Positions 11,569 through 23,053 of a DNA stretch of 64,000 nt are shown here, in pieces; position 1 is the stretch's first letter, and every line of letters starts with the position of its first letter. Source of the stretch: Lateolabrax maculatus. Taxonomy: Eukaryota > Chordata > Actinopteri > Acropomatiformes > Lateolabracidae. Made by a program: the position numbers and the translations under genes. Below the pieces are notes generated by a model. It saw only the letters and a program-made list of their open reading frames with translations. It did no database searches and was not told where the DNA came from. Location of the stretch: contig CM062202.1 of the NCBI GenBank assembly GCA_031216445.1, positions 13,326,501 through 13,390,500 of the forward strand. Reading direction: 5' to 3'.

Positions 11569-11710
11569 AGGGGCCTCATTTATATATGTTGCGTACGCTC
11601 AAAAGAAGGTATACGGCACTTTATAAACAAACTCTGGGATTTATAAAAACAAACTTGACGGGAGAATGTGCGTCCACATAAACTGGAGAAATGAGAAACT
11701 TTGACTCTGA
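11569..11710 (+). mobile_element. Fragment of an interspersed fish repeat (GGGGCCTCATTTATA family)
   Basis: It starts AGGGGCCTCATTTATATA and continues through TTGCGTACGCTCAAAAG, CTCTGGGATTTATAAA and GAGAATGTGCGTCCA, then GGAGAAATGAGAA. This order of phrases is one I know from a DNA-transposon-like repeat dispersed in fish genomes. No inverted partner (TTTATAAATGAGGCCCC) was found, so it is truncated. The family assignment rests on memory. Confidence 0.4.
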
Positions 11711-13050
11711 TGGCAGAAGGATGAAACGGTGTGAAATTGATACCATTGTGTGAAATAAATCAAAATATTACCTCACATGTATCATATTTAGAATTATTTT
11801 TAAAAAAAATGGATAAAATTCATTATTACAATAAATAAAAAACACCTGTTTGTTTATATTTATTATCATAAATCAAAGATATCTGTTATTGCAAAACAAC
11901 CCCTCAAATATGTTCTGTAATTATTAAATAATACTTGTTGTTGCTACATGTTATTAAATTTATTCTCATAAATATGGTGAACAGTAAGACAACTAATGTT
12001 TAAACTAATGTGTGTGTATAATGTGTGTATCTATAGCTGATTTTCTGCTGCTACACATCCGTGGTAACTTCCATGGACTGATAACAAAATCACTATACAG
12101 GTATAATGGAAATGCATATGGTCAGTAAATGGTGATTCTTTTTATTCAGCTTAAACTCATCATCCCATCTCTGTTTGGCTACTTCTCCGACTGGTGCATG
12201 CAGAAAATGAACATTGTTAGAATTGATCCTGGTACATCTCTCCTAAAGCTCCTCATCTTGTGAACCAGCCCACCGTGTCTTCCCAATTCCCCCTCACTGG
12301 CCTGTGTGCCAGCCAGCTCGACTGGCAGCCTTGCACTTCACTTTGATTTGTGAATGTGAATTTTATCAAACATCAATATTCTCTTTTGAATCATATCCAA
12401 ATGGGCATTTTACAGTGCTGCAGGCCAGAAACAAACTCTTTGCTCAATAGTGTGCCTTTCTCAACATTGCCAGGCCACCTATTATTCCCTTTCCAGTTCT
12501 TTAAGATGAAAATGAGACCTCTGCTCACTTTCACTTGGCCGTGACAAGACAGTCTGTGAGTGGTAAACTTTATATTATTATATAAGTGCAATCTTGATGC
12601 ATAAGACCAGAACCTTCTCTCATTATTGTCTTGAGAGCAGTCCACAATAGAGTATGAAATCCTTCATGCAGACTGAGGGAGACTTGTGTTGCACAATACA
12701 TTTCTCAGCCCCCAGAGCATAATCCATAACAGAAAAATTGCAATCATCTCTCATATAGGTTTTAACAACTGTTGTGATTTGTCTTATGGTGACAAAAGAC
12801 AGTTGGTCAGGTCCCAAGGTGCTGGAGATTAATATATTAGTCTTAAGTGCATCATCTTCCTTTACTTTCTTTTTCAACAATACCTTTTTCTCCAGCCATT
12901 CTTGCGTTTTCCATTTTAGAAATTTTCTTCAAGCTCACATTCTCTTTTTCCATTTTCCTTTCTGCTCTGCTGCGTGCTCTCCTTGCCTCTGTCTCATTTC
13001 GCTCCTTCATTCTGATCAGCCATGGGAATCAACCAGTATCCATCCATTTT
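11711..13050. other. AT-rich non-coding DNA
   Basis: Very AT-rich at 11740-12020. The pyrimidine-rich stretch at 12850-13020 generates two overlapping Phe/Ser/Leu-rich chance frames. No gene recognised. Confidence 0.5.
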
Positions 13051-13058
13051 CAGTGTCT
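13051..13058. repeat. Left 8-bp target-site duplication
   Basis: CAGTGTCT, identical to 14059-14066, immediately outside the left end of the hAT element. Confidence 0.85.
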
Positions 13059-14058
13059 AAGGTGGGCGATATGGCCCTAAAATAATATCACGATATTTCT
13101 GAGTATTTCTGCGATAATGATATTCCTGACGATACGATAAAATACTGAAAAATATTTTATTATGAATTTCAAAAACATAAAATTGCAACAAAATAAGTGT
13201 TATGTCAGCATAACAGTTTGCCCTCAAATATCAGTAAAAATGAAACAAAAATCATTATTTATTTATATATTTGAAGCTTCTACCATTGCCATGGTAATTG
13301 ACGTCCACATCAATACTCGATTTTTGCGTTCCAGCTGCACCCAATGGGCCAGGCTATGTCACATGTTCCGGTTGCAAAGCGGGCCGCCGGATCTGATCAG
13401 CATCGGGATTCCACCATATACGCCACAGAGTGTTTTCAGAAGAGCATCTCTGTTCTCTGCTCCGCTTAAAATACGTATATTTTATATCATCAAAAAGTCT
13501 ATTTTATGACGGAAGCCGCAGATCAAGCTGGGCAGGAAGTCAGGCACAGGAATGGCAAAGAGCATCAGGTCATTTTTCAAAATAAAACACCCTGTGCAGA
13601 CTAGCGACAGTAAAAACAGACAAAAAAGAAGCCTAATTACCCATGGTAAAAGCACAATCACCAAGGAAAAATTATGAAATCAATAAAATCTGAGCAAATC
13701 ATCAAAACCAGGCAGGCAAAACACTCCCTTTTGAAATGCTCCTGGTGGGTATGAAGCACAGTATGGTCAGAAGCCGTATGGAGGATGGAACAAAACCGTG
13801 TTGCTGACGTATCATTTATAGAGCCTTGCCCGGTGGAATTAAGGCATTATTTAATAAATGACCGCAAGTTTGAGGAAAAGTATGATAACTTGTGCTGGCA
13901 ATTTCCCTTTAGCCATGCATGTTGTTGCTGTGCGTTGCGGTATGACATCATTAGTTCAACAAGCCAGAATATCGCCATTTTGACGATATGCACTTTTTTT
14001 AATCGTACTAAAATTATACTGGTTTAAACGAGAATGATACGATATGACACACCCCTAT
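13059..14058. mobile_element. Non-autonomous hAT-superfamily transposon, 1,000 bp, with 8-bp target duplication
   Basis: The element is flanked by identical octamers CAGTGTCT at 13051-13058 and 14059-14066. An 8-bp duplication is the hallmark of hAT transposition. The ends are imperfect inverted repeats: left AAGGTGGGCGATATGG, right (read on minus) ATAGGGGTGTGTCATATCG. The subterminal region is full of CGATAT-type repeats (ATCACGATATTT, GACGATACGATAA; on the right ATATCGCCATTTTGACGATA), which is typical of hAT elements. The interior has no transposase: open frames at 13162-13509 and 13785-14027 show no BED finger or hATC features. It would need a transposase supplied in trans. The exact duplication suggests a moderately recent insertion. 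Confidence 0.87.
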
Positions 14059-14066
14059 CAGTGTCT
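14059..14066. repeat. Right 8-bp target-site duplication
   Basis: CAGTGTCT, identical to 13051-13058, immediately outside the right end of the hAT element. Confidence 0.85.
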
Positions 14067-17000
14067 GTAGTCCCACTTGTTTTCCAGGAGAAACACTCAG
14101 TTACTATGCTTTCCAGGTCCCTAGCCCTAGATTTATCTGTTTGCATGGTAGGGTCCACTGCACTTAACTTTTTTCTTTCTGTAGCCTTATTCTTCCACTT
14201 ATCGCCTTTCTTCTACCTGCTTTCTTCTTTCCACTCTCCTCTGCCTAATCTGTCTGTCTTTATGGGAGATTTGAGTTTCAGCGGTTTGCCCCAGACTGCC
14301 AGAGATACATTGCCACTTTCTCCTTGTCATCACTCAGTTTTGCAGAGCTGCAGAGGTGTCTCTCTCCCCATCGTCCTCATCACCATACACTTGCAGCTCT
14401 ATGAGACCCCACTATTTCTTTTGAGACCCCTTAATGTATGGCATATCCTATGTGGCTTTCTAGTCATTCTAATTGGCTAGTGGGGGTCGTGAGTCAGTGC
14501 ACATCTGCACTTCTCAGCTTGATTGACATGCGGCAGAGGGGACTAGTCATATCCCAGGTGCAGAGGCAGCATGTCCTGGCCACTTTTTAATCATGTTCTC
14601 CAGGCTGGGGCTGATAAGAGATGTAAGGGTGATTATGGTTCAAGGAGGACGTCCTTGCGCAGGGGCCTTGGGATTATGGCTCTTCACTGTGTTCTGACTG
14701 GGAGAATGAATACATCAGTATTCAGATGGTCACCTCCTCAGGGGTTACAGAGTTACTGGAGAGATTTGGAATGGAGAAGGGAGACTCGAACTTGAATCGA
14801 ACGCCCTAGGATTGTGTGTAATCGGTGAACTCATTCCATTCTGATGAGCACAGCAGATGACAGTATGGGTGTTAATAGCATTTCAGATATGATGAGCTCG
14901 GTTGACCTCAAAACTCTGTTCTCACTTCATTTTCAATATATGAATAGCACAGATATGAACCGAGGTAATGCTCATGTGTAAAAGGTGTGAAGAGAAGTCA
15001 CTATATGCCCTTCTCTGATAATTGCAAGGCTATCAGATTTCCAGAAAAATAGCATTTAATAGAGTGAGATCAAAAAAGCCCAAAAATAGCACAGCCATTT
15101 TTGTCATGTCAAGCCATGCAAAAATGTACTGGCTGGAAAAGCAGGGCCAGGGATCGGTTGGCTTCATTTAAAGTAGATAACTTCTGTAGAAACTTGTCAG
15201 CATCAAAGTGTTTATTTTGTAGACCTGACACACCAAGCTGGATTGATGCGTCAGGTCAGGTCAGCTCGTGCCTTCTGTGAACAGCTGTACATGAACACAC
15301 TGCAAACACTACAGCTGACAGTCAGCTAACCACAGACTCGCACAAATGTTCTGTGCCGTTTGTGACAGCAAATAAATAGGTAGTCATTATTTGTATTCAA
15401 CGTGAAGAGATTAACACGAGCTAGCCAACCATTCTCATGCCACTGTGGATCTGATTAAACAGTTTCATCATATGCTTGGAATACAAATGGGAGTATGCTA
15501 TGTCTGAGAAATAACTGGCACTCTTACTGCAAAGTAAGAGTAATGGTAAAGAGTAAAGAGTAAAGGTCTGTCCGCTACAATGGCGTTGTCAGCCTGTGTG
15601 TGTTTTGCTTGTGGAAGAAGAACGGAAAAGGCAAGAGAGAAAATTAAGGAGAAAGAGCACCACATTTTTTAAACCACTGATTTACTGGGCTGAAGAGCCA
15701 GTAAATCAAGCAATGGTCAGCAACACCTGGCTTAATGGTGCCCAATGACTGACTGACCCATTTATTTATGTAAGCTACTTTGCATTTATGTTTCTATAAA
15801 TATGCTACAAGGGAGGTTATATTGCTACTGTAGATTGCACTAGATTTGATTACTCTGGAGACATTTCCTAGTTGTATATTTTATACAGTGTATAGTGACA
15901 TAAAACTATGCTTAAAGTGTAAATGTATTCATATTTTATGTAGTAGCAGCTAGGTCTGCCTTTCTTATATCTAACTGATGGATGTTGCATGCTCCTGAAA
16001 TGGTTTCTGTTTTATAAATACAGTGAGAGGAAGAGGCAGTTCTTCCAGCGACCGACTGTCATCTAAGCTCTGTGGTCAGTCGGTTCATAACGAGAAAACA
16101 AAATGATAGGAGGTGGGTAAGGGGTATGTAAGATAAATGATCATTGTTGTCCACAGACCCTTAACCCATGGTTTCTGCTGAACATTTGACTCTTTACTGC
16201 ACAAAGACAAGGGGGAGGTACTTTGATTTCTGCATAGGTGTATAACTGAAAGAACTCACACCTATGTACTTCTATGAATCCACATCCATTCAAAAGATCG
16301 GTGCAGCTGTATTTCCTGTCTTTCATAAGGAGAGATGTGGGCAGATATAAAAAGGTGCAGAACAGATTGCTTATAATTACCTGTATGCTCATGCTGATCA
16401 CAGTATGTGACCTGCAAGGGGAGGAGACTGGAAAATTGGGGTCTTGATGCCTGAAGCTTCTCATTTAGCCCACAGTATGCATGCCCAGTCCACACCTCCA
16501 ACCCACACCCCTACACACATACACACGGACGCACACGCACAGACACACACAGACACACACACACACACACATTCACTTTCCTCCTCTGCTGCACAAGATC
16601 CTTCATCATTACCGAACCATCTTTTCTGACCTTTTCAAGCATGATATTCAAGAATGCATGGATAATTTTTCTCTATAGCCTACATTAAGTCGTCACTGTT
16701 ACATTAATAGCTAGGTGGGCTTTCATTCAGTCATTTTTAATGACATGACAACATCACAGTGTAAAATATGGTAAGTAAAATATGGAGCATATATTTTATG
16801 TGATTTACACAGTTAATGACTTAATTATTTTAGTTTATTTAGCTTTACAATGACACCTTGTTTTGGACATGATTTAAATGGAGGCGATGTAGATGACCAG
16901 TATTTTTTGTGTGTTTTTATGTCAGTTTTATGTACAGCCAACGCAAACAGATAAAGAAAGTAATATATACTTAAGTCATATGGTGATGTAAGCTGTATGA

Positions 17001-17695
17001 TCTCTTGTAATTTCTTCATATTATTTGGAAACAACAGGTGTAGGAATTTTTTTTGTGATAATGTGTGTTGAAGGTTTAAGGACTTGATACACTGCAGTAA
17101 TTACCTACAGTGCTTTCACCTTCATTAAAGCACTTTGTACAATTGTTCCAAAATGTGGTGCACATGTAAATTTTGTGGTGACACCACCTTTTATTTTATG
17201 GCTGTAGCCATTTGCTGTTTGATTTGGTGGAGGAGCTGACTCAAGTGTTTGATCATGCAGCCCTTGAAGACGTGCACAAAGACTCAATGGAAATACAATT
17301 ACATCTCGATTCTGGCCTCAATGCGATCTCATTTTTATGTGGCAACGATTCTACTGTGTTTGTATTAGGGAGATTTGTTGCATCAAAACAAAGGCACCTA
17401 ATTTCTGCGGTAAAAGAAGCTTTTTAGAAACAACAAAAATGTGTCAGAGTAGAGAGCAGCAGTCAAGGCAGAAATGCAAAAAATACATCGTTTTGAAGCT
17501 GACTTATTGAACCGTACATGAGCTTTAAAATGTGTTTTTATCAGTAGTGACTTTATCATGAATAGTCTGGGGTCTACAGACTGTGAGGATCCTTGAAGAT
17601 CACACAGAACTGAAGCAGGCTTTTAAACTGCTGGAAGTTGAAACAGTGGTTTGCTAACAACGCATCAAACATTATGAAAGCAGTCTCCGTTCATA
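14067..17695. other. Non-coding DNA with simple repeats
   Basis: A pyrimidine-rich stretch lies at 14160-14260. A short degenerate GTAAAGA tandem is at about 15540-15566, and a complex CA-rich repeat at 16512-16572. The 148-codon frame 14034-14480 begins inside the hAT end and runs through pyrimidine-rich DNA, so it is not accepted as a gene. No RNA gene is seen. Confidence 0.5.
16512..16572. repeat. Interrupted (CA)n microsatellite
   Basis: CA units are broken by ACATACAC, CGGACGCA and CAGACA interruptions. It produces Thr-His-rich chance frames. Confidence 0.9.
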
Positions 17696-17775
17696 ACTGG
17701 TGATAAAATCGTGATCTCAATTCTGAGTGAAAAGAAATCGTGATTCTCGTTTTGACCAGAATCTTGCAGCCCTAG
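17696..17775 (+). mobile_element. Right end of a decayed hAT-type repeat
   Basis: Motifs AAATCGTGATCTCAATTCT, AAATCGTGATTCTCG and finally ATCTTGCAGCCCTAG match the end of a fish repeat whose inverted start reads TAGGGCTGCA. Only this end is clear; sequence from about 17180 onwards may belong to the same decayed copy. No target duplication was found. Confidence 0.55.
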
Positions 17776-18116
17776 TGTCTTCTCTGTCTAAAAATAGCTG
17801 CTTACAAAGGACTTGTATAAATCCTGATGGCACAACATACTACAGTTCTCTCATCTCTTTGGAAACCCAAAGGACCTATCCCTTTTTTTAGGTAGACAAG
17901 CTAACTTGCAGGCAGGGCAGTGTTTAGTGATAGTTGGCTTGCACTTGTAGGCAGAACAAAATTACAGAAGTCAATAATTTGATAAGGTAAAAAAATATGA
18001 TATCAATATGATGTCTCCCACATCATTGATGTCTGTCAAAGATTGTTGATTAGCGTTTATATGAAAATGTTACTCAACACTCAAATGAACAACACATTTA
18101 AGGTTTGCTTAATATT

Positions 18117-18498
18117 TTAAAACATCAGTGTGTATGATCTAGGGGGCTCTGTTGGCATAAATGGAATAAAGTGTTCATAAGTATGTTTTCATTAGTGTGT
18201 AGTCACTTAAAACTAAGAATCCTTGTGGTTTTATTAGCTTAGAATGAGCTCTTAATATCTACATACGGTGCGGGTCCTCTTCCATGGAGCTGCCATTTTG
18301 CACCGCCATTTTTCTATAGTAGCCCAGAATGGACAAACCAAAGACTGGCCCTAGACAGGGCATTTCGAGTTTTTGTGTCGGCCACTGTAGGTTCTCCTAC
18401 AGGCTTGGAAAGGGATGGGTGAAGAGAGCGGTATTCAGTTGGTTGCACTCTGCAACCTCACAGCTAAGTGCCACTAAATCCTACACACTTGTCCTTTA
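18117..18498. mobile_element. Terminal-inverted-repeat element, about 380 bp, of a common fish family
   Basis: The left end CAGTGTGTATGATCTAGGGG (from 18126) is inverted in imperfect form at the right end, which read on minus gives TAAAGGACAAGTGTGTAGGA then TTTAGTGGC. Between them lie phrases I know from an abundant percomorph repeat: GGAGCTGCCATTTTGCACCG, CCATTTTTCTATAGTAGCCC, GGACAAACCAAAGACTGGC and ATTCAGTTGGTTGCACTCTG. The CpG positions have largely decayed. The frame at 18329-18583 overlaps the repeat and is not a gene. Confidence 0.75.
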
Positions 18499-21149
18499 TA
18501 GCAATTTAATCTCAAATGTAGGGGCCCAGCTGGCCAATAAAATCAGGTCAGGTAATATTAAGGTTTCAGCTTGTAATATGTAAGTTGCTAATTACTTGAT
18601 TTTAATATAACCTCATCATATTACTCCATTAGGAGTTACTTATTATAAATTAGTAAAAAACAAACAGTTTGACAAAAACTTCACATATTTTCCTCCGCCA
18701 AATGCCTATGGAAATTTCAAAGCTGATGTCTCATTTTTAGGTTAGACTAAGCCATGTACAGGACTTGAAAGGAAGTGTAGAGAGAAAGAAAATCTTATAA
18801 AAAATTCAGGCAAATTATCATACCTAGGCACAACATCCTTATCTGAGTACACAGTTGGCAGGAGTTGTAGGAGCAGTGACTAAGTGAAAGTTTTTTCTTT
18901 TTTTATTCCTAAATTGAACAAAGTAGAAAACGGGTTAGAAGAGTTGGCAGCTACAGTTCAAGGCCTACCCGTCGTATATTCCCAAACCACTAATTTCACT
19001 GAAGAACTTGCACAACTCCACTGTATAATGAACATCACATCCACATACTACTATTCGGCATGGATACAGAATTGTACACGCTGGGTTCATTTGTTTGAGT
19101 CCAGTCCTGAGTTTGATTGTTGCTGGTCTGCTTTGATGAGGAAAGCATTATGCAAAAGTAAGTAAGTAAGTGTTGGCACCCATTTTGAAGCACCTCTTAT
19201 TTCTTCAGTTTGTTTTGCCAACAATGCAAAAAAGTCAGTAACTATGTTATCACACCAAGTGCCTGATCGAGAAATCAGCTGACCAGCATTATTGGGGCGT
19301 TTCTATTACTTTTTTTTTCGCACAATCCTGATCAGAATTCATTATCTGCTGATACAGATACTTACAGTATATTTACCTTGCCTGGCATCACCAGACTAAT
19401 TGGCAAATGTGTTGTAGGGTTTTGTTGCGGGTGAACCCTTACAACCAGGATAACAGCCAGCAGTGTTGAGGATTTCTTTCAGAGCTCGGATCTTCACCTG
19501 GTGACCATAAACACATTACACAGATTCACAAGCCTCACTAACATGCAGCAGGCTGAAGGATAACAAAGGCACAGGTGCAGCAGCTTTCAGCAGCCACCCT
19601 AACCCCCGCTCTTTGACTCCACACAGCGCTCCTACATGGCCTCTACCAGCCCATAGACACACCCACACTAACTTTAGCAATAAATTTTCTTTACCAGATA
19701 GACATGATGTTTGCCTTATACAGGATAAATAATATACTAAGAAATACTAAACGCAAGCCAAACTTAACAGAAAACCCCTCTACCCGCTGAACATCTCACA
19801 TTATTTATAGTTAAATCCTTTCAAAATGTATTCTAAATTGCCAGTCTGAAAGCAACCTCAGGCTTAGTTGTTCTAGTTTGTTGTCTTAAAAAACTAGATT
19901 GACATTTCATTATCTCTTTAACCCCCTCACTAACTCCCCTGTCTTTCTTTATTTTCTATCTTAAGTGAGTCATTCGTAAAAAGTGGGATGATGCAGGGTG
20001 GCAGAATTACAACTTGTTTTAGCTTGATTATATGGGTGTTTAGAGAGATGCAAGGCTTTACTCTTGCTAAAGGACAAGTTATATTACTCCTTCCTATCAC
20101 AGCCTGAGCTTGATCCATACAAGTTACAAGGCTACATCTGTTACTGTGCTATCTTTATTACCCACTGAAAACACCTGCTTCTTCTCCTCCAGAAATTCAA
20201 GTTGCTGCTGCATTTTATAATTTCATCCTTTTAAGAAAGAAGCCTAGGTCCTCCACCGAGCATCAGTATTAGATTTACCATCTGAAACGCTTGTGGTAAT
20301 TAAGCTGGGTCCAGAGGAGCCCTACATAAAAGAGGAGAAACCTAGGTAGCCAAGAGGAAAAGATACATGCAGGAGAGAGTGTCAGATTGGAGGCTGAAGG
20401 GTGTCTGTATTGACCGAGAACAATGCTCCTAAACGAATGGTGTCCAGTGGAGTTTTCCTCTGGTCTCTTGTGGGCTCAGAGTAGCTGCTTGGTCTAATTT
20501 CACTAGACTTAGCAGGTTTACTCAGATCTTCTCTTCTCCCTATTACCATCTTAATTAGCCTAATGAGTTGAGCTGGGAGAAAAAAGTGTTGAAAGCTGAC
20601 GAGTTTGTTGCAGGCAATTATTGTACTGTCCTTCCTGTACCGGCCTTATCTGCTGAAAGCCGGAGATTGGGATCAGTGGACTAGCCGCCTCTTCGAACCT
20701 GGTGTGTGCTATATCGATTAGAGGAGCAGAGGAAGAAGAAGAGGAGGAGGAGGCTGCAGACAGAGATTAGTGAACCCCGATGGTCTTTGCTTATGGGATG
20801 CTTGCAGCCACTGCTGTGTGGTTGCTATACCAGGCGATTGCTTCTATACAGGCAGTGGACTGGATAAATTAAAAGCCACATCACTGTTAGCCTGTCTGAC
20901 AACAACCCATTCATCCTCCTTTTCTATCAGCTGTTATGCCTCTGCAGTTTTTGACAAAATGTTTTGTCTTTTCTTTGTAAATGCATGCATTATGTGGCCT
21001 TAGTCAGGTAGTAGTCATGCTGTTTTATTGTTGCAAATTACCATGGTTATATCAAAGACAAAAGCTGAACCACTTTAATGCCAGTGTGAGGACGTCACCA
21101 AATCTTGTTCTGGTATATGTGGCAGTTGAATTAATTCCAGTCCTTGGCA
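18499..21149. other. Non-coding DNA; candidate regulatory sequence near 20.5-20.7 kb
   Basis: A degenerate repeat-like area (ATCGAGAAATCAGCTGACC, CTGATACAGATACTT) lies at 19260-19370. An (AAGT)n tract sits near 19157-19170. A purine tract of GAA/GAG units is at 20719-20753. The 20460-20710 segment is non-repetitive and reads like a candidate conserved element. The frames 18884-19165 and 20770-21003 are unrecognised. Confidence 0.45.
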
Positions 21150-21375
21150 CCATAGACTATAAAATAAGTGGACATAGCCACTGTGACTTCACCCATTGGT
21201 TTGTAGATTACTGTTCTGTAACCTTGAGTTTGGCATTTTGGCCGTCGCCATCTTGTTTTTTTTGGAACCAGTGGAGTTGCCCCCTGCTGGCCATTAGAAA
21301 GAATTCAGGTTCTTCCACATAGGCTTCACTTTTCAGACCTAGAGGCTACATCCACTTCTTTTATACAGTCTATGG
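21150..21375. mobile_element. 226-bp terminal-inverted-repeat element (MITE), possibly piggyBac-type
   Basis: The left end CCATAGACTATAAAATAAGT is inverted at the right end, which on minus reads CCATAGACTGTATAAAAGAA followed by GTGGATGTAG. The interior carries phrases known to me from a very common fish repeat: CACTGTGACTTCACCCATTG, TTGGCATTTTGGCCGTCGCC and GCCCCCTGCTGGCCATTAG. The right flank is TTAA, the piggyBac target, but the left flank is GGCA, so that classification is tentative. The frame crossing it (20981-21322) is spurious. Confidence 0.8.
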
Positions 21376-21934
21376 TTAAAGTTGAAAGACAATACACGGA
21401 TAACACCCCAAAACAAGTTCATGGCTATTTAAATGTTCATAGTACCATTGATACGCATTGCAACGCCTCTATTCTGATCATGCCTGTGGCAGCACCCACT
21501 TGTCACTCAAAGCAACAACACCATTAATTATGCATAACCGTAATATAATTTAAATGGGTGAGTTATATAAAAATTCACCCAAATTAGCTATTTAGAAAAA
21601 AACAGTTTTTTGTACCAGGCTGTAAACACGTTATTTCTGTTGTAAGCTTTTGAGCCAGCCTCAAGTGGCCATTCCAGGAGGTTGCCGCTTGCTTGCCAGT
21701 TGCATCGCACTTACATTTAGTCAATCCCATTCATAGCAACAGCTCTGCTTCGATCTCAGAGATGAAAGATAAAGTAAACAAACAATGGAGGCCTTCATTA
21801 TGTTTGTTTGTTGCATCTCTGTGTTTTATGATTCCACCACATTTTGTCATCAGTGTGATTTTGTCTAATCATGTGGTGGATGAATAAAAAAATAAATTAA
21901 TTAATTAGCCGTCTCAGAGGGCCTCTTCGACATG

Positions 21935-21969
<35 letters not shown>

Positions 21970-22761
21970 AACGCCATTATTAGCCCTACATAGAGCGCCG
22001 GTAGGACCATTTTAAAACGAAAATGTATTTATTTGGATGTGGTTTGTTTGTGTGTGGAGGAGGAACTGAGCCCCGCCCTCAGTGAAACACCAACACAGAG
22101 AGTAGAGGACAGAAGTAGCGTGCCCGACTCCAAAACATAGCAGCATAGCAAAGCATAATTTCAGTTCATTTGGCTGAGACGCTGTGAAAATGTTTATAAT
22201 GGTAGGGAAAACCGAGATTTTTATAAATTCCGTCCACCTTTTGGCAAATTCAACAATATTCTGCGTATTACAGTTGATCCATTTTTATCATCAAATTCTG
22301 CAATTCTGTCTTTGTTTTCAGCATCACGGAAATCATAGGTCCCTAATGGAAGTGTTGAAATTACACAGCATAGATAGGCTAATCGAAGCTAACATTACAT
22401 TTTTAAAGAAAAACTGGAATTTCGACACTTGTTCGCCGCTGAAATAAGATTGCACCTACTGCTGTTCCCAATTACCTATCCATACAAGAAACACAAACTT
22501 GTTCAATGGCAGATACAGTATGAGGAGTTATGGTATGATGTAAGAAAATTAAACATGGACAATAAAAATAAACTAATATCGATTATGTGAGTCTCTTGCT
22601 CTGCCATGAGGTGACCAGTCCACAACAAATACATTTTCTTTGTCAGTGTCATCATAAAATGTTGTATCCACTATCAGTTACATTAATTCAGTCATAAGTT
22701 ATATGCAGTGGAGGTGTACGATTTTCATTTGGGGGAAATTTACAACATTTACAACATGAAA
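21376..22761. other. Non-coding DNA with a slightly CpG-enriched part
   Basis: After the (TG)n tract, 21970-22180 contains several CpG sites (GAGCGCCGG, GCCCCGCCC, GTAGCGTGCCCGAC) and may be an old repeat or a small unique GC-rich patch. No gene is recognised; the frame 22184-22447 is unmatched. Confidence 0.4.
21937..21967. repeat. (TG)15 microsatellite
   Basis: An uninterrupted TG/GT run ending before TCCAACGCC. Confidence 0.97.
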
Positions 22762-22842
22762 CTGGTATTTGGTATTGGCACATACCCTGAGTTGGGTAAT
22801 TTGAATCAGGAGAGAAAAAATTTGGATTGGTGCATCCGTAAT
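22762..22842 (+). mobile_element. hAT-type repeat end fragment
   Basis: TGGTATTTGGTATTGGCACA, then GAATCAGGAGAGAAAAAATT and TGGATTGGTGCATCCGTA, is a decayed form of a fish repeat end (GGTATCGG...AAAGTTGGATCGGTGCATCCCTA as I recall it). The opposite end is not seen. It directly abuts the next element. Confidence 0.5.
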
Positions 22843-22859
22843 AGACTTTTTTCATGACA

Positions 22860-23053
22860 GACTTGTCACAGCAGGAAAAGCACAGGTGAAATAAATGTAG
22901 TTAATGATAGCTGAGCTCCATCATGTCGCCCAGTAAGCCATGCCAGTGAGCCAGCATGCACAATACCAGGACCCCAGAACTAGCTCCCCAAATAGCACAC
23001 AGTCATTTTTAATGTTGTAAATTACACCTGTGCTTTTCCTGCTGTGACAAGTC
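22860..23053. mobile_element. 194-bp terminal-inverted-repeat element (MITE) with perfect 29-bp arms
   Basis: The arm at 22860-22888 (GACTTGTCACAGCAGGAAAA then GCACAGGTG) is exactly the reverse complement of 23025-23053. The loop of 136 bases contains GCTGAGCTCCATCATG and AGTGAGCCAGCATGCACAA and has no coding capacity. The perfect arms indicate a young or well-preserved copy. They could also pair in RNA, giving a hairpin if transcribed. I know similar repeats from fish, but cannot name the superfamily. Confidence 0.82.

Noticed and set aside
14034..14480. 148-codon plus frame
   Set aside because: Begins inside the right end of the hAT element and continues through a pyrimidine-rich tract; composition explains it.
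19075..19170. tRNA-derived SINE (GGTTCATTTGTTTGAGTCC resembles a B box)
   Set aside because: The B-box match is poor, there is no A box at proper spacing and no known SINE core downstream.
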